Numbered from the stretch's first letter, positions 7,728 through 17,005 are shown. The stretch: 64,000 bases of DNA from Micromonospora sp. BL4 (GCF_003667505.1 NZ_RCVJ01000135.1:33264-97263); one strand, 5' to 3'. Translations and numbers: made by a program. Notes: a model not told the origin generated them from the sequence alone.

Positions 7728-9884
7728 TCAGGTGGTGTGTTCCTTGCGCGCCTGGTCGGCCAGGTGGGCGGGCATGGGGTCGTGGCGGACGAAGTGGCGG
7801 CGGAAGGTGCCCGTGCCGGCGGTCATCGAGCGCAGCTCGACGGCGTAGCGGAGCAGCTCGGTGGCCGGCACCTCCGCGCGGACCAGGGTGCGGCCCTCGG
7901 CGTCCGGGTCCGGTTCGGTGCCGAGCACCCGGCCGCGTCGGCCGGACAGGTCGCCCATCACCGCGCCCACCGAGCCGTCCGGCACCCGGACGGTCACCTC
8001 GTCGATGGGCTCCAGCAGCGCCGGCTGGCCGCGTTCGGCGGCGTCGCGCAGCGCCAGCGCCCCGGCGGTCTGGAAGGCCGCGTCGGAGGAGTCGACGCTG
8101 TGCGCCTTCCCGTCGACCAGGGTCACCCGCAGGTCCACCACCGGGTGGCCGGCGACCAGGCCGCGCTCCAACTGGGCGCGGACGCCCTTCTCCACCGACG
8201 GGATGTAGTTGTGCGGCACCGCGCCGCCCACCACCCGGTCGACGAACTCGAAGCCGCTGCCGCGGGGCAGCGGCTCCACCTCGATGTCGCAGACCGCGTA
8301 CTGGCCGTGGCCGCCGGACTGCTTGACGTGCCGACCGTGCCCCTTCGCGGGCACGGTCAGCGTCTCGCGCAGCGACACCCGGACCGGCTCGGTGTCCAGT
8401 TCGACGCCGCCGGCGCGCAGCCGGTCCAGCACCACGTCCGCGTGCGCCTCGCCCATGCACCAGAGCACCAGCTGGTGGGTCTCCGGGTTGCGTTCGAGTC
8501 GCAGGGTGGGGTCGCCGGCGACCAGCCGGGCCAGGTTGCGGGCCAGGGCGTCCTCGTCGGCCCGGCTGCGGGCCACGATCGCCACCGGCAGCAGCGGCTC
8601 GGGCATCTCCCAGGGCGCGATGAGCAGCGGGTCGTCCTTGGCCGAGATGGTGTCGCCGGTCTCGGCGCTGCCCGACTTGGTGATCGCGCAGATGTCGCCG
8701 GCCACGCAGAGCGTCACCTCGCGCAGGCTGGCGCCCAGCGGCGTGTAGATGTGCCCGACCCGCTCGTCGGCGTCGTGGTCGGGGTGGCCACGCTCGGCCA
8801 TGCCGTGCCCGGAGATGTGCACGGTCAGGTCGGGGCGCAGCGTGCCGGAGAAGACCCGGACCAGCGAGACCCGCCCGACGTGCCGGTCGACGGTGGTCTT
8901 GACCACCTCGGCGACCAGGGGACCCGCCGGGTCGCAGGTCAGCGGCGGGCGCGGTGAGCCGTCCACGCCGGCCACCGGCGGCAGCTCGTGCTCCAGCGGC
9001 GACGGGAACGCGGCGGTCAGCACCTCCAGCAGCGCGTCCAGGCCGACTCCGGTCTCCGCGCAGACCGGTACGACCGGATAGAAGTGACCTCGGGCGACCG
9101 CCTTCTCCAGGTCCTCGATGAGCACCTCGGTGCCGATCTCCTCGCCCTCGAGGTACCGGTCCATCAGCGTCTCGTCCTCGCTCTCGGCGATGACCCCTTC
9201 GATCAGCTCGTTGCGGGACTCGGCGATGGCCGGCAGGTGCTCCGGGTCCGGCTCGCGCACCTCGGCGGGGTGCCCGGCGGTGTAGTCGAAGACCCGCCGG
9301 GTGATCAGGCCGAGCAGGCCGACGGTGGAGACCCCGTCGTCGCCGAGCATCGGCAGGTACAGCGGCATCACGTTGTCGCCGAAGACCCGCTGGCAGAGCG
9401 CGACCGCCTCGTCGAAGTCGGCGCGTGGCTGGTCGAGCCGCGCCACGGCGACCGCGCGCGGCATGTCGACCGCCGCGCACTCCTCCCACAGCGCCACGGT
9501 GGCCGCGTCCATCCCGCCCGCCGCGGAGACGACGAAGAGCGCGGCGTCGGCGGCCCGCAGCCCGGCGCGCAGCTCGCCGACGAAGTCGGCGTACCCCGGG
9601 GTGTCCAGGAGGTTGACCTTGATGCCGTTGTGCAGCAGCGGCGCGCAGGACAGGCTCACCGAGCGCTGCTGGCGCACGGCCGCCGGGTCGTGGTCGCCGA
9701 CCGTGGTGCCGTCGACCACGTTGCCGGCGCGGGCGATCGTGCCGGTGGCCGCGAGCAACGCCTCGACCAGGGTTGTCTTGCCCGCTCCGGAGTGCCCGAC
9801 GAGCACCACGTTGCGAACCCTGTCGGGTTCGGTCACCACCGGCGTGCCGCCGGCGGGACCCTTCTCCTGACTTTTCTGCGCCAT
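7728..9884 (-). CDS. EF-G-like translational GTPase (EF-G2 type)
   Basis: The 718-residue protein has the domain order of elongation factor G: a GTPase domain with P-loop GHSGAGKTT (about residues 30-38) and DTPGYADF, then the OB-like domain and domains III-V. The G4 motif is abnormal: where EF-G has NKxD this protein reads ARLDQP. The P-loop also starts GHSG. Such EF-G2 paralogues accompany canonical fusA in many actinobacteria, and their role in translation is unclear. The ATG at 9884 follows GGGAGGTG, a strong ribosome-binding site. It interrupts the usual link between the HIT gene and the phospholipid genes. Confidence 0.92.
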   Translation of the reverse strand: MAQKSQEKGPAGGTPVVTEPDRVRNVVLVGHSGAGKTTLVEALLAATGTIARAGNVVDGTTVGDHDPAAVRQQRSVSLSCAPLLHNGIKVNLLDTPGYADFVGELRAGLRAADAALFVVSAAGGMDAATVALWEECAAVDMPRAVAVARLDQPRADFDEAVALCQRVFGDNVMPLYLPMLGDDGVSTVGLLGLITRRVFDYTAGHPAEVREPDPEHLPAIAESRNELIEGVIAESEDETLMDRYLEGEEIGTEVLIEDLEKAVARGHFYPVVPVCAETGVGLDALLEVLTAAFPSPLEHELPPVAGVDGSPRPPLTCDPAGPLVAEVVKTTVDRHVGRVSLVRVFSGTLRPDLTVHISGHGMAERGHPDHDADERVGHIYTPLGASLREVTLCVAGDICAITKSGSAETGDTISAKDDPLLIAPWEMPEPLLPVAIVARSRADEDALARNLARLVAGDPTLRLERNPETHQLVLWCMGEAHADVVLDRLRAGGVELDTEPVRVSLRETLTVPAKGHGRHVKQSGGHGQYAVCDIEVEPLPRGSGFEFVDRVVGGAVPHNYIPSVEKGVRAQLERGLVAGHPVVDLRVTLVDGKAHSVDSSDAAFQTAGALALRDAAERGQPALLEPIDEVTVRVPDGSVGAVMGDLSGRRGRVLGTEPDPDAEGRTLVRAEVPATELLRYAVELRSMTAGTGTFRRHFVRHDPMPAHLADQARKEHTT

Positions 9885-10007
9885 GGGGCGCACCTCCCTC
9901 AGCCGGTGGTTGGTGGCGACCGCCGCGCGACGGGAAGCGGCCCGGGGCGAGTGCGCGGCGATATCCTCCGGTGGTCTGCTGCACAGCGGGAACGGGACGG
10001 GCGGACG

Positions 10008-10023
10008 GGTGAGCTGGCTCACC
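10008..10023. promoter_or_regulatory. Perfect palindrome between divergent EF-G2 and pgsA-like genes
   Basis: GGTGAGC-TG-GCTCACC is a perfect 16-base inverted repeat in the 250-base divergent region. It is a candidate operator. The binding protein and the gene it serves are not known. Confidence 0.4.
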
Positions 10024-10134
10024 TCCTGGCTCGATCTCACACCCGTTGCCGGGTAGGCACAAGCCTGCCCCGGGCGGGTCGATGGGACCGGCCGTATCGC
10101 CGGAGCTGGGCGGACCGTTATCGTGGGGACCGCC

Positions 10135-10764
10135 ATGGCGAAGATCTTCCAAGTGTCGGCCCGCGCGGGGATGACCCGCGTCGTCGAGCCGATCGCACGT
10201 GCCCTGCTCCGCGCGGGCGTCACCCCCAATGCCGTCACCGTTGCGGGCACCGTCGGTGTGCTCGTCGGTGCGCTCGGCTTCGGTGCCCGTGGCCATCTGG
10301 TCGCGGGCGCGTTGATCGTGACCGTGTTCGCGCTCACGGATCTGCTCGACGGAACGATGGCCCGGATGAGCGGCGGCTCCACCCGGTTCGGCGCGTTCCT
10401 CGACTCGAGCATGGACCGGGTCGCGGACAGCGCCGTCTTCGGAGCGGTCGCCTACTGGTTGGCCACCCAGAACAACCACTCCGGGGTGGCCGCCGCGCTG
10501 CTCTGCCTGGCCGCCGGCGCGCTGGTCTCCTACGTGAAGGCCCGCGCCGAGGGGCTGGGCATGACCTGCAACGTGGGCATCGCCGAACGCACCGAGCGGC
10601 TGCTCATCGTCGGGGTCGGCGGAATCCTCACCGGCGTCGGCGTCGACCCGGCGCTGGAGATCGCGCTGTGGCTGCTCGCCGCAGTGTCGATCTTCACGGT
10701 GGGGCAGCGGATGGCGCACGTCTACCGCCAGGCCCAACAGCTCCAGCCGGACGGCCAGGCGTGA
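10135..10764 (+). CDS. pgsA: Phosphatidylinositol(-phosphate) synthase, CDP-alcohol phosphatidyltransferase
   Basis: The enzyme joins CDP-diacylglycerol to inositol(-1-phosphate) in the membrane, the first step towards phosphatidylinositol mannosides. The 209-residue protein has the full family signature DxxDGxxAR-x8-GxxxDxxxD: TDLLDGTMAR (about residues 65-74), GAFLDSSMD. About five to six hydrophobic helices surround it. The next two genes are the PIM acyltransferase and pimA, which identifies the paralogue as the inositol one (pgsA1 in mycobacteria), not phosphatidylglycerophosphate synthase. I chose the ATG at 10135; a GTG at 10123 would add four residues. Confidence 0.92.
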   Translation: MAKIFQVSARAGMTRVVEPIARALLRAGVTPNAVTVAGTVGVLVGALGFGARGHLVAGALIVTVFALTDLLDGTMARMSGGSTRFGAFLDSSMDRVADSAVFGAVAYWLATQNNHSGVAAALLCLAAGALVSYVKARAEGLGMTCNVGIAERTERLLIVGVGGILTGVGVDPALEIALWLLAAVSIFTVGQRMAHVYRQAQQLQPDGQA

Positions 10765-10813
10765 GCGCCGCGAACCACGCGGCACGGCGCGCAACGACCG
10801 GCGGCCGGGTCGC

Positions 10814-11740
10814 GTGAACCTCACCGAGCTGGGCTACATCGCCGGGTGGCGGGTGGTCCGCGCGCTACCCCGGCCGTTGGTGGCGGCGGCGTTTCAGGCG
10901 GGCGCGGACCGCGCCCACCGCGCCGGCGGCGGGGGTACGGCCCGACTGCGCGCGAACCTGCGCCGGGTGGTCGGCCCGGACCTGCCCGAGGCCGAGCTGG
11001 ACGATCTCGTCAAGCGCGGGTTGCGCTCGTACGCCCGGTACTGGATGGAGGCGTTCCGGCTGCCCGCCCTGAGCCGGGCGCAGATCCTGTCCAGTTTCCG
11101 GCTCGACGGCGCCGAGCTGCTCGCCGCCGACGTGGCCGCCGGCCGGGGCGCGGTGGTGGCGCTGCCGCACGCCGGCAACTGGGATGCCGCCGGCGCCTGG
11201 GTGGCGGCCACCGGTTGGCCGATCACCACGGTCATGGAGCGGCTCAAGCCGGAGGGCGTGTACAAGCGTTTCATGGCGTTCCGAGAGGTCCTCGGGATGG
11301 AGATCCTGCCGACCCACGGTGGGCCGCGCCCGGCGTTCGACGTGCTGCTGGATCGCGTACGCGCCGGTGCGGTGGTGCCGCTGCTGGCCGACCGGGACCT
11401 CTCCGCCCGCGGGGTGGAGGTGGACTTCTTCGGCGGGAAGACCCGGATGCCGGCCGGGCCGGCCCTGCTCGCGTTGCACACCGGAGCGCCGCTCTACGTG
11501 GCCTCGATGTGGTACGAACCGGACGCGGCGTGCGCCTCGCTCGCCGGCCCGCTGCCGGTGCCCGGGCCCGAGTCGGGGCCGCTGGACCAGCGGGTCCGGT
11601 CGCTGACCCAGCTGATCGCCGACCGTCTGGCGGCGGGTATCGCCCGGCATCCGGAAGACTGGCACATGTTGCAGCGGATGTGGCTGGACCAGCGGGGGAC
11701 GGGCGCGGCGCTGCCCTCGCCGGCCGCCGGTCAGGCCTGA
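10814..11740 (+). CDS. Phosphatidylinositol mannoside acyltransferase (LpxL/HtrB family)
   Basis: The 308-residue membrane-associated acyltransferase has the catalytic HxxxxD motif as PHAGNWDAAG (about residue 120). It also has the downstream ADRDLSARGVEVDFFG block typical of LpxL-like enzymes. Its place between pgsA and pimA matches the acyltransferase that puts a fatty acid on the mannose of PIM in mycobacteria (PatA, Rv2611c). The start is a GTG at 10814, giving MNLTELGYIAGWR; 50 bases separate it from pgsA, so the three lipid genes form an operon. Confidence 0.92.
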   Translation: MNLTELGYIAGWRVVRALPRPLVAAAFQAGADRAHRAGGGGTARLRANLRRVVGPDLPEAELDDLVKRGLRSYARYWMEAFRLPALSRAQILSSFRLDGAELLAADVAAGRGAVVALPHAGNWDAAGAWVAATGWPITTVMERLKPEGVYKRFMAFREVLGMEILPTHGGPRPAFDVLLDRVRAGAVVPLLADRDLSARGVEVDFFGGKTRMPAGPALLALHTGAPLYVASMWYEPDAACASLAGPLPVPGPESGPLDQRVRSLTQLIADRLAAGIARHPEDWHMLQRMWLDQRGTGAALPSPAAGQA

Positions 11741-11797
11741 GGGGGTGGGTGCACGGTGAGGCGGAGCCCCACGGTCTCGGACGAGGGGCGCTGACGC

Positions 11798-12958
11798 ATG
11801 CGGATCGGCATCGTGTGCCCGTACTCGTTCGACGTCCCGGGCGGGGTGCAGAACCACGTGATGGACCTCGCCGAGGCGCTGATCGCGCTCGGCCACGAGG
11901 TCAGCGTGCTCGCCCCGGCTGACGAGGACTCTCCGCTGCCGGCGTACGTGGTCTCCGCCGGCCGGGCCGTGCCGCTGCCGTACAACGGTTCGGTGGCCCG
12001 GATCGCGTTCGGCCCGGTCTCCACCGCCCGGGTTCGGCGTTGGATCACCAACGGCGACTTCGACGTCCTGCACGTGCACGAGCCGCTCACGCTGAGCCTG
12101 TCGCTGCTGGCGGTGCTGTCCGCCCGCGGGCCGGTGGTGGCCACCTTCCACACCGCGATGACCCGTTCGCGGGTGCTGGCCGCCGCGCAGGGTGTGCTCC
12201 AGATCGTGCTGGAGCGGATCACCGCCCGGATCGCGGTCAGTGCCCTGGCCCGCAAGGTGCAGGTCGAGCACATGGACGGCGGCGCCGTGGAGATCCCCAA
12301 CGGGGTGGCGGTGGCCAAGTTCGCCGACGCCGAGCCGTTGCCCGGCTGGCCGGGGGAGTGCACCCCGGGTACGGGCGGCACCCTGGGCTTCCTGGGCCGG
12401 TTCACCGAGGCGCGCAAGGGGTTCCCGGTGCTGCGGGACGCCTTCGTGGAGCTGGCCGCCACCCGCCCCGAGCTGCGGCTGCTGGTCGCCGGCCCGGGCG
12501 ACCGCGACGACCTGTACGACCGGTTCCCGGCCGCGCTGCGCGAGCGGGTGACCTTCCTCGGCCTGGTCTCCGAGCAGGACAAGGCGCGGATGCTGCGCAG
12601 TGTGCACCTCTACGTGGCGCCGAACACCGGCGGCGAGTCGTTCGGCATGATCCTCACCGAGGCGCTGGCCGCGGGCACCACGGTGGTGGCGAGCGATCTG
12701 GACGCGTTCCGGCGGGTGCTCGACGGCGGGCGGGCCGGTCGGCTCTTTCCCACCGGCGACCCGGCGGGGCTGCGTGACGCGCTGGCCGACCTGCTGGACG
12801 ATCCGGCCGGGCGGGCCGAGCTGAGCGCCTGCGGCGATCAGGTGGTGGCGAATTTCGACTGGCCGGTGGTTGCCCGCCGTGTTCTGGAGGTATACGCAGC
12901 GGCGATCGAGGCAACCGACGGGCGGGTCATCGACCAGGAATGGGTGGGGCTGGGCTGA
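11798..12958 (+). CDS. pimA: Phosphatidyl-myo-inositol mannosyltransferase
   Basis: This GT4, GT-B-fold glycosyltransferase transfers the first mannose from GDP-mannose to phosphatidylinositol on the inner face of the membrane. The 386-residue protein opens MRIGIVCPYSFDVPGGVQNH, with the Gly-rich acceptor loop, and contains the Ex7E nucleotide-sugar motif ESFGMILTE (about residue 285). Length and context agree with mycobacterial PimA. It starts at an ATG after GAGGGGCGCTGACGC and is 57 bases from the acyltransferase stop. Confidence 0.95.
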   Translation: MRIGIVCPYSFDVPGGVQNHVMDLAEALIALGHEVSVLAPADEDSPLPAYVVSAGRAVPLPYNGSVARIAFGPVSTARVRRWITNGDFDVLHVHEPLTLSLSLLAVLSARGPVVATFHTAMTRSRVLAAAQGVLQIVLERITARIAVSALARKVQVEHMDGGAVEIPNGVAVAKFADAEPLPGWPGECTPGTGGTLGFLGRFTEARKGFPVLRDAFVELAATRPELRLLVAGPGDRDDLYDRFPAALRERVTFLGLVSEQDKARMLRSVHLYVAPNTGGESFGMILTEALAAGTTVVASDLDAFRRVLDGGRAGRLFPTGDPAGLRDALADLLDDPAGRAELSACGDQVVANFDWPVVARRVLEVYAAAIEATDGRVIDQEWVGLG

Positions 12959-13040
12959 GCCGGTGTGACGGATGGTGCGGGCGCTGACCGGGTGACCGGC
13001 GTGGCCGTGCCCGGACGGACGGAAACGGAGCAGCACTACG

Positions 13041-13544
13041 ATGCCGCACATGTGGTGGGTGGTGGCCGCGAGCCTGGTCGTGGGGCTGGTCGCGGCGTAC
13101 CTCATCTGGACCGCCGGTCGGGTCGAGAGGTTGCAGGGCCGCGCGGAGCTGGCGGCGCGGGCCCTCGACGCCCACCTGCTGCGCCGGGCGGCGGCCGCCG
13201 CCGTGCTGGCCGAGCGGCGTTTCGGCGTCGAGCTGTACGCGGCGGCCCGGATCGCCCTGGACGCTCCTCCGGACGAGCGGGAGGCGGCGGAGAACGACCT
13301 GACCCGGCAGCTGCGCGGCGTGCAGCTGGACCCGGCCGATCCGGACTGCGGGGCCGTCATCGCCGCGAGTCGCCGGCTCGCGCTGTCCCGGCAGGTGCAC
13401 ACCGACCTCGTCCGGGACGCCCGCTCGGCGCGCAGCCGACCGCTGGTGCGGTTGTTGCGGATGGGGCGGGGCCGGGAGTGGCCGCGGTACTTCGACATCG
13501 ACGACCCGACCTTGACGGTGCCCGCGGACGTGCCCGCGAACTGA
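13041..13544 (+). CDS. Membrane-anchored conserved hypothetical protein, weakly LemA-like
   Basis: The 167-residue protein has one N-terminal transmembrane helix (WWVVAASLVVGLVAAYLIW) followed by an Ala/Arg/Leu-rich helical region and a short C-terminal tail. The stretch RVERLQGRAELAARALDAHL recalls the helical start of LemA proteins, but I would not assign a function. It sits between pimA and pdxS, on the same strand. GGAG at 13027-13030 supports the ATG at 13041; an ATG three codons later is possible. Confidence 0.8.
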   Translation: MPHMWWVVAASLVVGLVAAYLIWTAGRVERLQGRAELAARALDAHLLRRAAAAAVLAERRFGVELYAAARIALDAPPDEREAAENDLTRQLRGVQLDPADPDCGAVIAASRRLALSRQVHTDLVRDARSARSRPLVRLLRMGRGREWPRYFDIDDPTLTVPADVPAN

Positions 13545-13696
13545 CCGGACGTCGTCGCCCGGCCCACTCCGACGGTCGGTGACGGGGGCCACACCGCAGG
13601 CCACCGGGGGTCTGATTGGCTGTCGGTGCGGCGTTGGCCCGGGCGTAGCATTTTCGCTGCCACCACCCCCGGAGCACGTCCAAGGAGCGATGACCC

Positions 13697-14614
13697 GTGT
13701 CCGAAACCACCGCCCCGAACGCCGGTACCACCCCCGTCGTCGGCACCGCCCGCGTCAAGCGTGGCATGGCCGAGATGCTCAAGGGTGGCGTGATCATGGA
13801 TGTGGTCAACGCCGAGCAGGCCAAGATCGCTGAGGACGCCGGTGCGGTCGCGGTGATGGCGCTGGAGCGCGTGCCCGCCGACATCCGCGCGCAGGGCGGG
13901 GTGTCGCGGATGAGCGACCCCGACATGATCGACGGGATCATCGAGGCGGTGTCCATCCCGGTGATGGCCAAGGCCCGCATCGGCCACTTCGTGGAGGCGC
14001 AGATCCTCCAGTCGCTCGGCGTGGACTACGTCGACGAGTCCGAGGTGCTCACCCCGGCCGACTACGCCAACCACATCGACAAGTGGGCGTTCACGGTCCC
14101 CTTCGTCTGCGGCGCGACCAACCTGGGCGAGGCGCTGCGCCGGATCACCGAGGGCGCGGCCATGATCCGCTCCAAGGGCGAGGCCGGCACCGGTGACGTC
14201 TCCAACGCCACCACCCACATGCGCAAGATCCGCCAGGAGATCCGCCGGCTCGCCTCGCTGCCGGCCGACGAGCTGTACGTCGCGGCCAAGGAGCTTCAGG
14301 CCCCGTACGAGCTGGTCAAGGAGGTCGCCGAGAGCGGCAAGCTGCCGGTGGTGCTGTTCACCGCCGGCGGGATCGCCACCCCGGCCGACGCCGCGATGAT
14401 GATGCAGCTCGGCGCGGAGGGCGTCTTCGTCGGCTCCGGCATCTTCAAGGCCGGCAACCCGGCCCAGCGCGCCGCCGCGATCGTCAAGGCCACCACCTTC
14501 CACGACGACCCGGATGTGCTGGCCAAGGTCTCCCGCGGTCTCGGCGAGGCGATGGTCGGCATCAACGTCGACGAGATCCCACAGCCGCACCGCCTGGCCG
14601 AGCGCGGCTGGTGA
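13697..14614 (+). CDS. pdxS: Pyridoxal 5'-phosphate synthase subunit PdxS
   Basis: PdxS builds PLP from ribose 5-phosphate, glyceraldehyde 3-phosphate and ammonia delivered by PdxT. The 305-residue TIM barrel shows the catalytic Lys in VMAKARIGH, the phosphate-binding [12 protein letters not shown] and the C-terminal VFVGSGIFK. The GTG start at 13697 follows AAGGAG (13681-13686). It is cotranscribed with pdxT, whose frame can begin inside the pdxS stop codon. Confidence 0.98.
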   Translation: MSETTAPNAGTTPVVGTARVKRGMAEMLKGGVIMDVVNAEQAKIAEDAGAVAVMALERVPADIRAQGGVSRMSDPDMIDGIIEAVSIPVMAKARIGHFVEAQILQSLGVDYVDESEVLTPADYANHIDKWAFTVPFVCGATNLGEALRRITEGAAMIRSKGEAGTGDVSNATTHMRKIRQEIRRLASLPADELYVAAKELQAPYELVKEVAESGKLPVVLFTAGGIATPADAAMMMQLGAEGVFVGSGIFKAGNPAQRAAAIVKATTFHDDPDVLAKVSRGLGEAMVGINVDEIPQPHRLAERGW

Positions 14615-14655
14615 GCGCGAGGAGTGAGCCGGTCCTGCGATCGAAGGGCGGGCCG

Positions 14656-15264
14656 GTGAGCGCGAGCGGGCCGACGATCGGTGTGCTCGCGCTCCAGGGA
14701 GACGTCCGCGAACATGTCACGGCCCTGGCCGCGGCGGGCGCGGACGCCCGCCCGGTGCGCCGCCCGGCGGAGCTGGACGCGGTCGACGGGCTGGTCATTC
14801 CCGGGGGCGAGTCCACCACGATCAGCAAGCTCGCCGACATCTTCGAGATGCGCGACCCGATCGACAAGCGGATCGCCGACGGCATGCCGGTCTACGGGTC
14901 CTGCGCCGGCATGATCATGCTGGCCACCGAGGTCCTGGACGGCCGCCCCGACCAGCGTGGCTTCGCGGGTATTGACATGACGGTGCGGCGCAACGCGTTC
15001 GGCCGACAGGTCGACTCGTTCGAGGCGCCCGTGGAGATCAGCGGGATTCCGGGTGAGCCGTTCCACGCGGTGTTCATCCGTGCCCCGTGGGTCGAGCGGG
15101 TCGGCGGCGGCGTCGAGGTGATCGGGAAGGTGACCGGTGGCCCGGCCGCCGACCGGATCGTGGCGGTCCGGCAGGGCAACCTGCTGGCCACCTCGTTCCA
15201 CCCCGAGCTGACCGGTGACCTTCGCCTGCACGCGTACTTCGTGGAGCTGGTCCGGGCCGCCTGA
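14656..15264 (+). CDS. pdxT: Pyridoxal 5'-phosphate synthase glutaminase subunit PdxT
   Basis: This class I glutaminase supplies ammonia to PdxS. The triad is complete: Cys in YGSCAGM, and His and Glu in SFHPEL, with GGESTT forming the oxyanion region. From the GTG at 14656 the protein has 202 residues and begins just before [15 protein letters not shown], the normal family start. A GTG at 14611 overlapping the pdxS stop would add 15 residues ([15 protein letters not shown]). That extension is made of the sequence GTGAGCGCGAG, which occurs at both starts, so it looks like a local repeat and not protein. Confidence 0.95.
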   Translation: MSASGPTIGVLALQGDVREHVTALAAAGADARPVRRPAELDAVDGLVIPGGESTTISKLADIFEMRDPIDKRIADGMPVYGSCAGMIMLATEVLDGRPDQRGFAGIDMTVRRNAFGRQVDSFEAPVEISGIPGEPFHAVFIRAPWVERVGGGVEVIGKVTGGPAADRIVAVRQGNLLATSFHPELTGDLRLHAYFVELVRAA

Positions 15265-15355
15265 GGCGTCTGTCCGGCCGGCGGGGCATGTTCTCCGGCC
15301 TCCGGTCGTTGTCTTCTGGGTGCCCCGGGCGCGCCGACGGCGCCCCGAGCGGGTG

Positions 15356-15392
15356 CCGGGTGTGACACGCCCGGGTGTGACCTCGGTAAGAT
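15356..15392 (+). promoter_or_regulatory. Candidate yebC promoter with 15-base direct repeat
   Basis: CCGGGTGTGAC occurs twice, at 15356-15366 and 15371-15381, with a period of 15 bases. A -10-like TAAGAT follows at 15387-15392. This would give a leader of roughly 125 bases for yebC. The repeats are in the -35 area and may bind a regulator. The reading is based on pattern only. Confidence 0.4.
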
Positions 15393-15523
15393 TGCCGCGG
15401 TTCGGCAGGGCCGTCGCCCGGCGCGGCATCTCCCGCGGAGCCGACCGGCCGCCGGATCGCCGACGCGGCGCGGAATCGGTGCGGCAGTCGACGCAGGCGT
15501 GGAATGACAGACGGAGGTACGAG

Positions 15524-16276
15524 ATGTCCGGCCACTCAAAGTGGGCGACGACCAAGCACAAGAAGGCCGTCATCGACGCCAAGCGCGGCAAGATGTTCGC
15601 CAAGCTGATCAAGAACGTCGAGGTGGCCGCCCGGACCGGCGGCGGCGACCCCTCCGGTAACCCGACGCTCTACGACGCCATCCAGAAGGCCAAGAAGAGC
15701 TCGGTGCCGAACGACAACATCGACCGCGCGGTCAAGCGCGGCTCCGGCCTGGAAGCCGGCGGCGCCGACTGGCAGACGATCATGTACGAGGGGTACGGCC
15801 CGAACGGCGTGGCGATGCTGATCGAGTGCCTCACCGACAACCGCAACCGGGCGGCGACCGAGGTGCGCACCGCGCTGACCCGCAACGGCGGCTCGCTCGC
15901 CGACGCCGGCTCGGTGTCGTACATGTTCTCCCGCAAGGGCGTGGTGATCGTCCCCAAGGAGAGCACCAGCGAGGACGACGTCATGATGGCCGTCCTCGAC
16001 GCCGGCGCCGAAGAGGTCAACGACCTCGGCGAGGCGTACGAGGTGGTCTCCGAGCCGACCGACCTGATCGCGGTCCGCACCGCTCTCCAAGACGCCGGCA
16101 TCGAGTACGAGTCGGCCGAGTCCTCCCTCATCCCCAGCATGAACATCCCGCTGGACGAGGAGGGCGCTCGCAAGATCTTCAAGCTGATCGACGTCCTGGA
16201 GGACTGCGACGACGTGCAGAACGTCTACGCGAACTTCGACGTCAGCGACGACGTGATGGCCGCGGTCGACGCCTGA
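15524..16276 (+). CDS. yebC: YebC/PmpR family protein
   Basis: The 250-residue protein has the unmistakable family start [14 protein letters not shown] and the conserved middle [20 protein letters not shown]. The family has been described as DNA-binding transcription factors and, for some members, as ribosome-acting factors easing stalling. The ATG at 15524 follows GGAGG (15513-15517). In many actinobacteria ruvC, ruvA and ruvB come next; here a terminator and a DUF402 gene follow instead. Confidence 0.97.
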   Translation: MSGHSKWATTKHKKAVIDAKRGKMFAKLIKNVEVAARTGGGDPSGNPTLYDAIQKAKKSSVPNDNIDRAVKRGSGLEAGGADWQTIMYEGYGPNGVAMLIECLTDNRNRAATEVRTALTRNGGSLADAGSVSYMFSRKGVVIVPKESTSEDDVMMAVLDAGAEEVNDLGEAYEVVSEPTDLIAVRTALQDAGIEYESAESSLIPSMNIPLDEEGARKIFKLIDVLEDCDDVQNVYANFDVSDDVMAAVDA

Positions 16277-16294
16277 CGCGGCAGGACTGGCTGG

Positions 16295-16326
16295 CTCCCG
16301 CCGGGCGGTTGACCGTCCGGCGGGAG
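16295..16326 (+). terminator. Terminator after yebC
   Basis: CTCCCGCCGG (16295-16304) pairs with CCGGCGGGAG (16317-16326), and an inner CGG/CCG pair extends the stem towards a TTGA loop. It begins 18 bases after the yebC stop codon, so the block started by thrS ends here. Confidence 0.75.
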
Positions 16327-16378
16327 TCACCCCTTCACGGCCAGGCCGCCGGGCCGACCCGGAGCGAGGGAGTGCACC

Positions 16379-17005
16379 GTGGGGGAGACGGCACACCGGT
16401 TCGCGCCGGGCGACGTGGTCGTCCGACGTGAGGTCCTGCTCGGTGAGGTCTGGTTCGGCTGCCCGACGATCTGCGTCGAGGACTCGCCCGACCTGCTCGC
16501 CCTCTACCTCCCGCCGGGGGCCGAGTTCGGCTTCCCGGAGACCGGCGTCTTCCCCTGTGGGCGACACCCGTGGGAAGCCACCGGGCATGGCGCCTGGCGG
16601 GGGCACGGCAAGCTGATGCTGCACCGCCCGGGCGAGGCGCACTCGATCGACGTGTTCTGGACGGGCCCGGAGCGCGACTTCGCCGGCTGGTACTTCAACC
16701 TTCAGGATCCCCTGCGGCGTACCCCGATCGGGGTGGACACCCTGGACCACGAGCTGGACCTGTGGTGGGGTGCGGACGCCGACCGGTACGTCTGGAAGGA
16801 CGTGGAGATGTTCGCGCAGCGCCTCGTCGAGGGGCGCTACCCGGGCATGGCGGACGCCATCCGGGGCGAGGGTGACCGGATCGCCGCCCTGCTCGACGCG
16901 GGGCAGCGCTGGTGGGACCCGGCCTGGGCGGCGTGGTGGCCCGACCCCTCCTGGTCGGTGCCCCGGTTGCCCGCCGGCTGGGACGAGGTGCCGCCCGCCC
17001 ATTGA
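16379..17005 (+). CDS. DUF402 domain protein (FomD/nucleotide phosphatase-like)
   Basis: DUF402 proteins include metal-dependent nucleoside di-/triphosphatases and the fosfomycin-pathway hydrolase FomD. The 208-residue protein carries the typical aromatic and acidic core: WYFNLQDPLRR, then TLDHELDLWW with the metal-binding acids, and the C-terminal WDPAWAAWWPDPSW. The GTG start at 16379 follows a purine-rich GGAGCGAGGGAG. It is a single gene between the yebC terminator and a convergent ABC transporter, so its substrate is not indicated. Confidence 0.85.
   Translation: MGETAHRFAPGDVVVRREVLLGEVWFGCPTICVEDSPDLLALYLPPGAEFGFPETGVFPCGRHPWEATGHGAWRGHGKLMLHRPGEAHSIDVFWTGPERDFAGWYFNLQDPLRRTPIGVDTLDHELDLWWGADADRYVWKDVEMFAQRLVEGRYPGMADAIRGEGDRIAALLDAGQRWWDPAWAAWWPDPSWSVPRLPAGWDEVPPAH

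Noticed and set aside
7708..10824. A 1038-codon minus-strand frame over the EF-G-like gene
   Set aside because: It is in a different frame from the true EF-G2 protein, which has all GTPase motifs and a ribosome-binding site.
10865..14590. A 1241-codon open frame on the minus strand
   Set aside because: It lies opposite pgsA-like, acyltransferase, pimA and pdxS genes with clear families. Its translation is low-complexity and Arg/Gly/His-rich, as expected of antisense frames in high-GC DNA.
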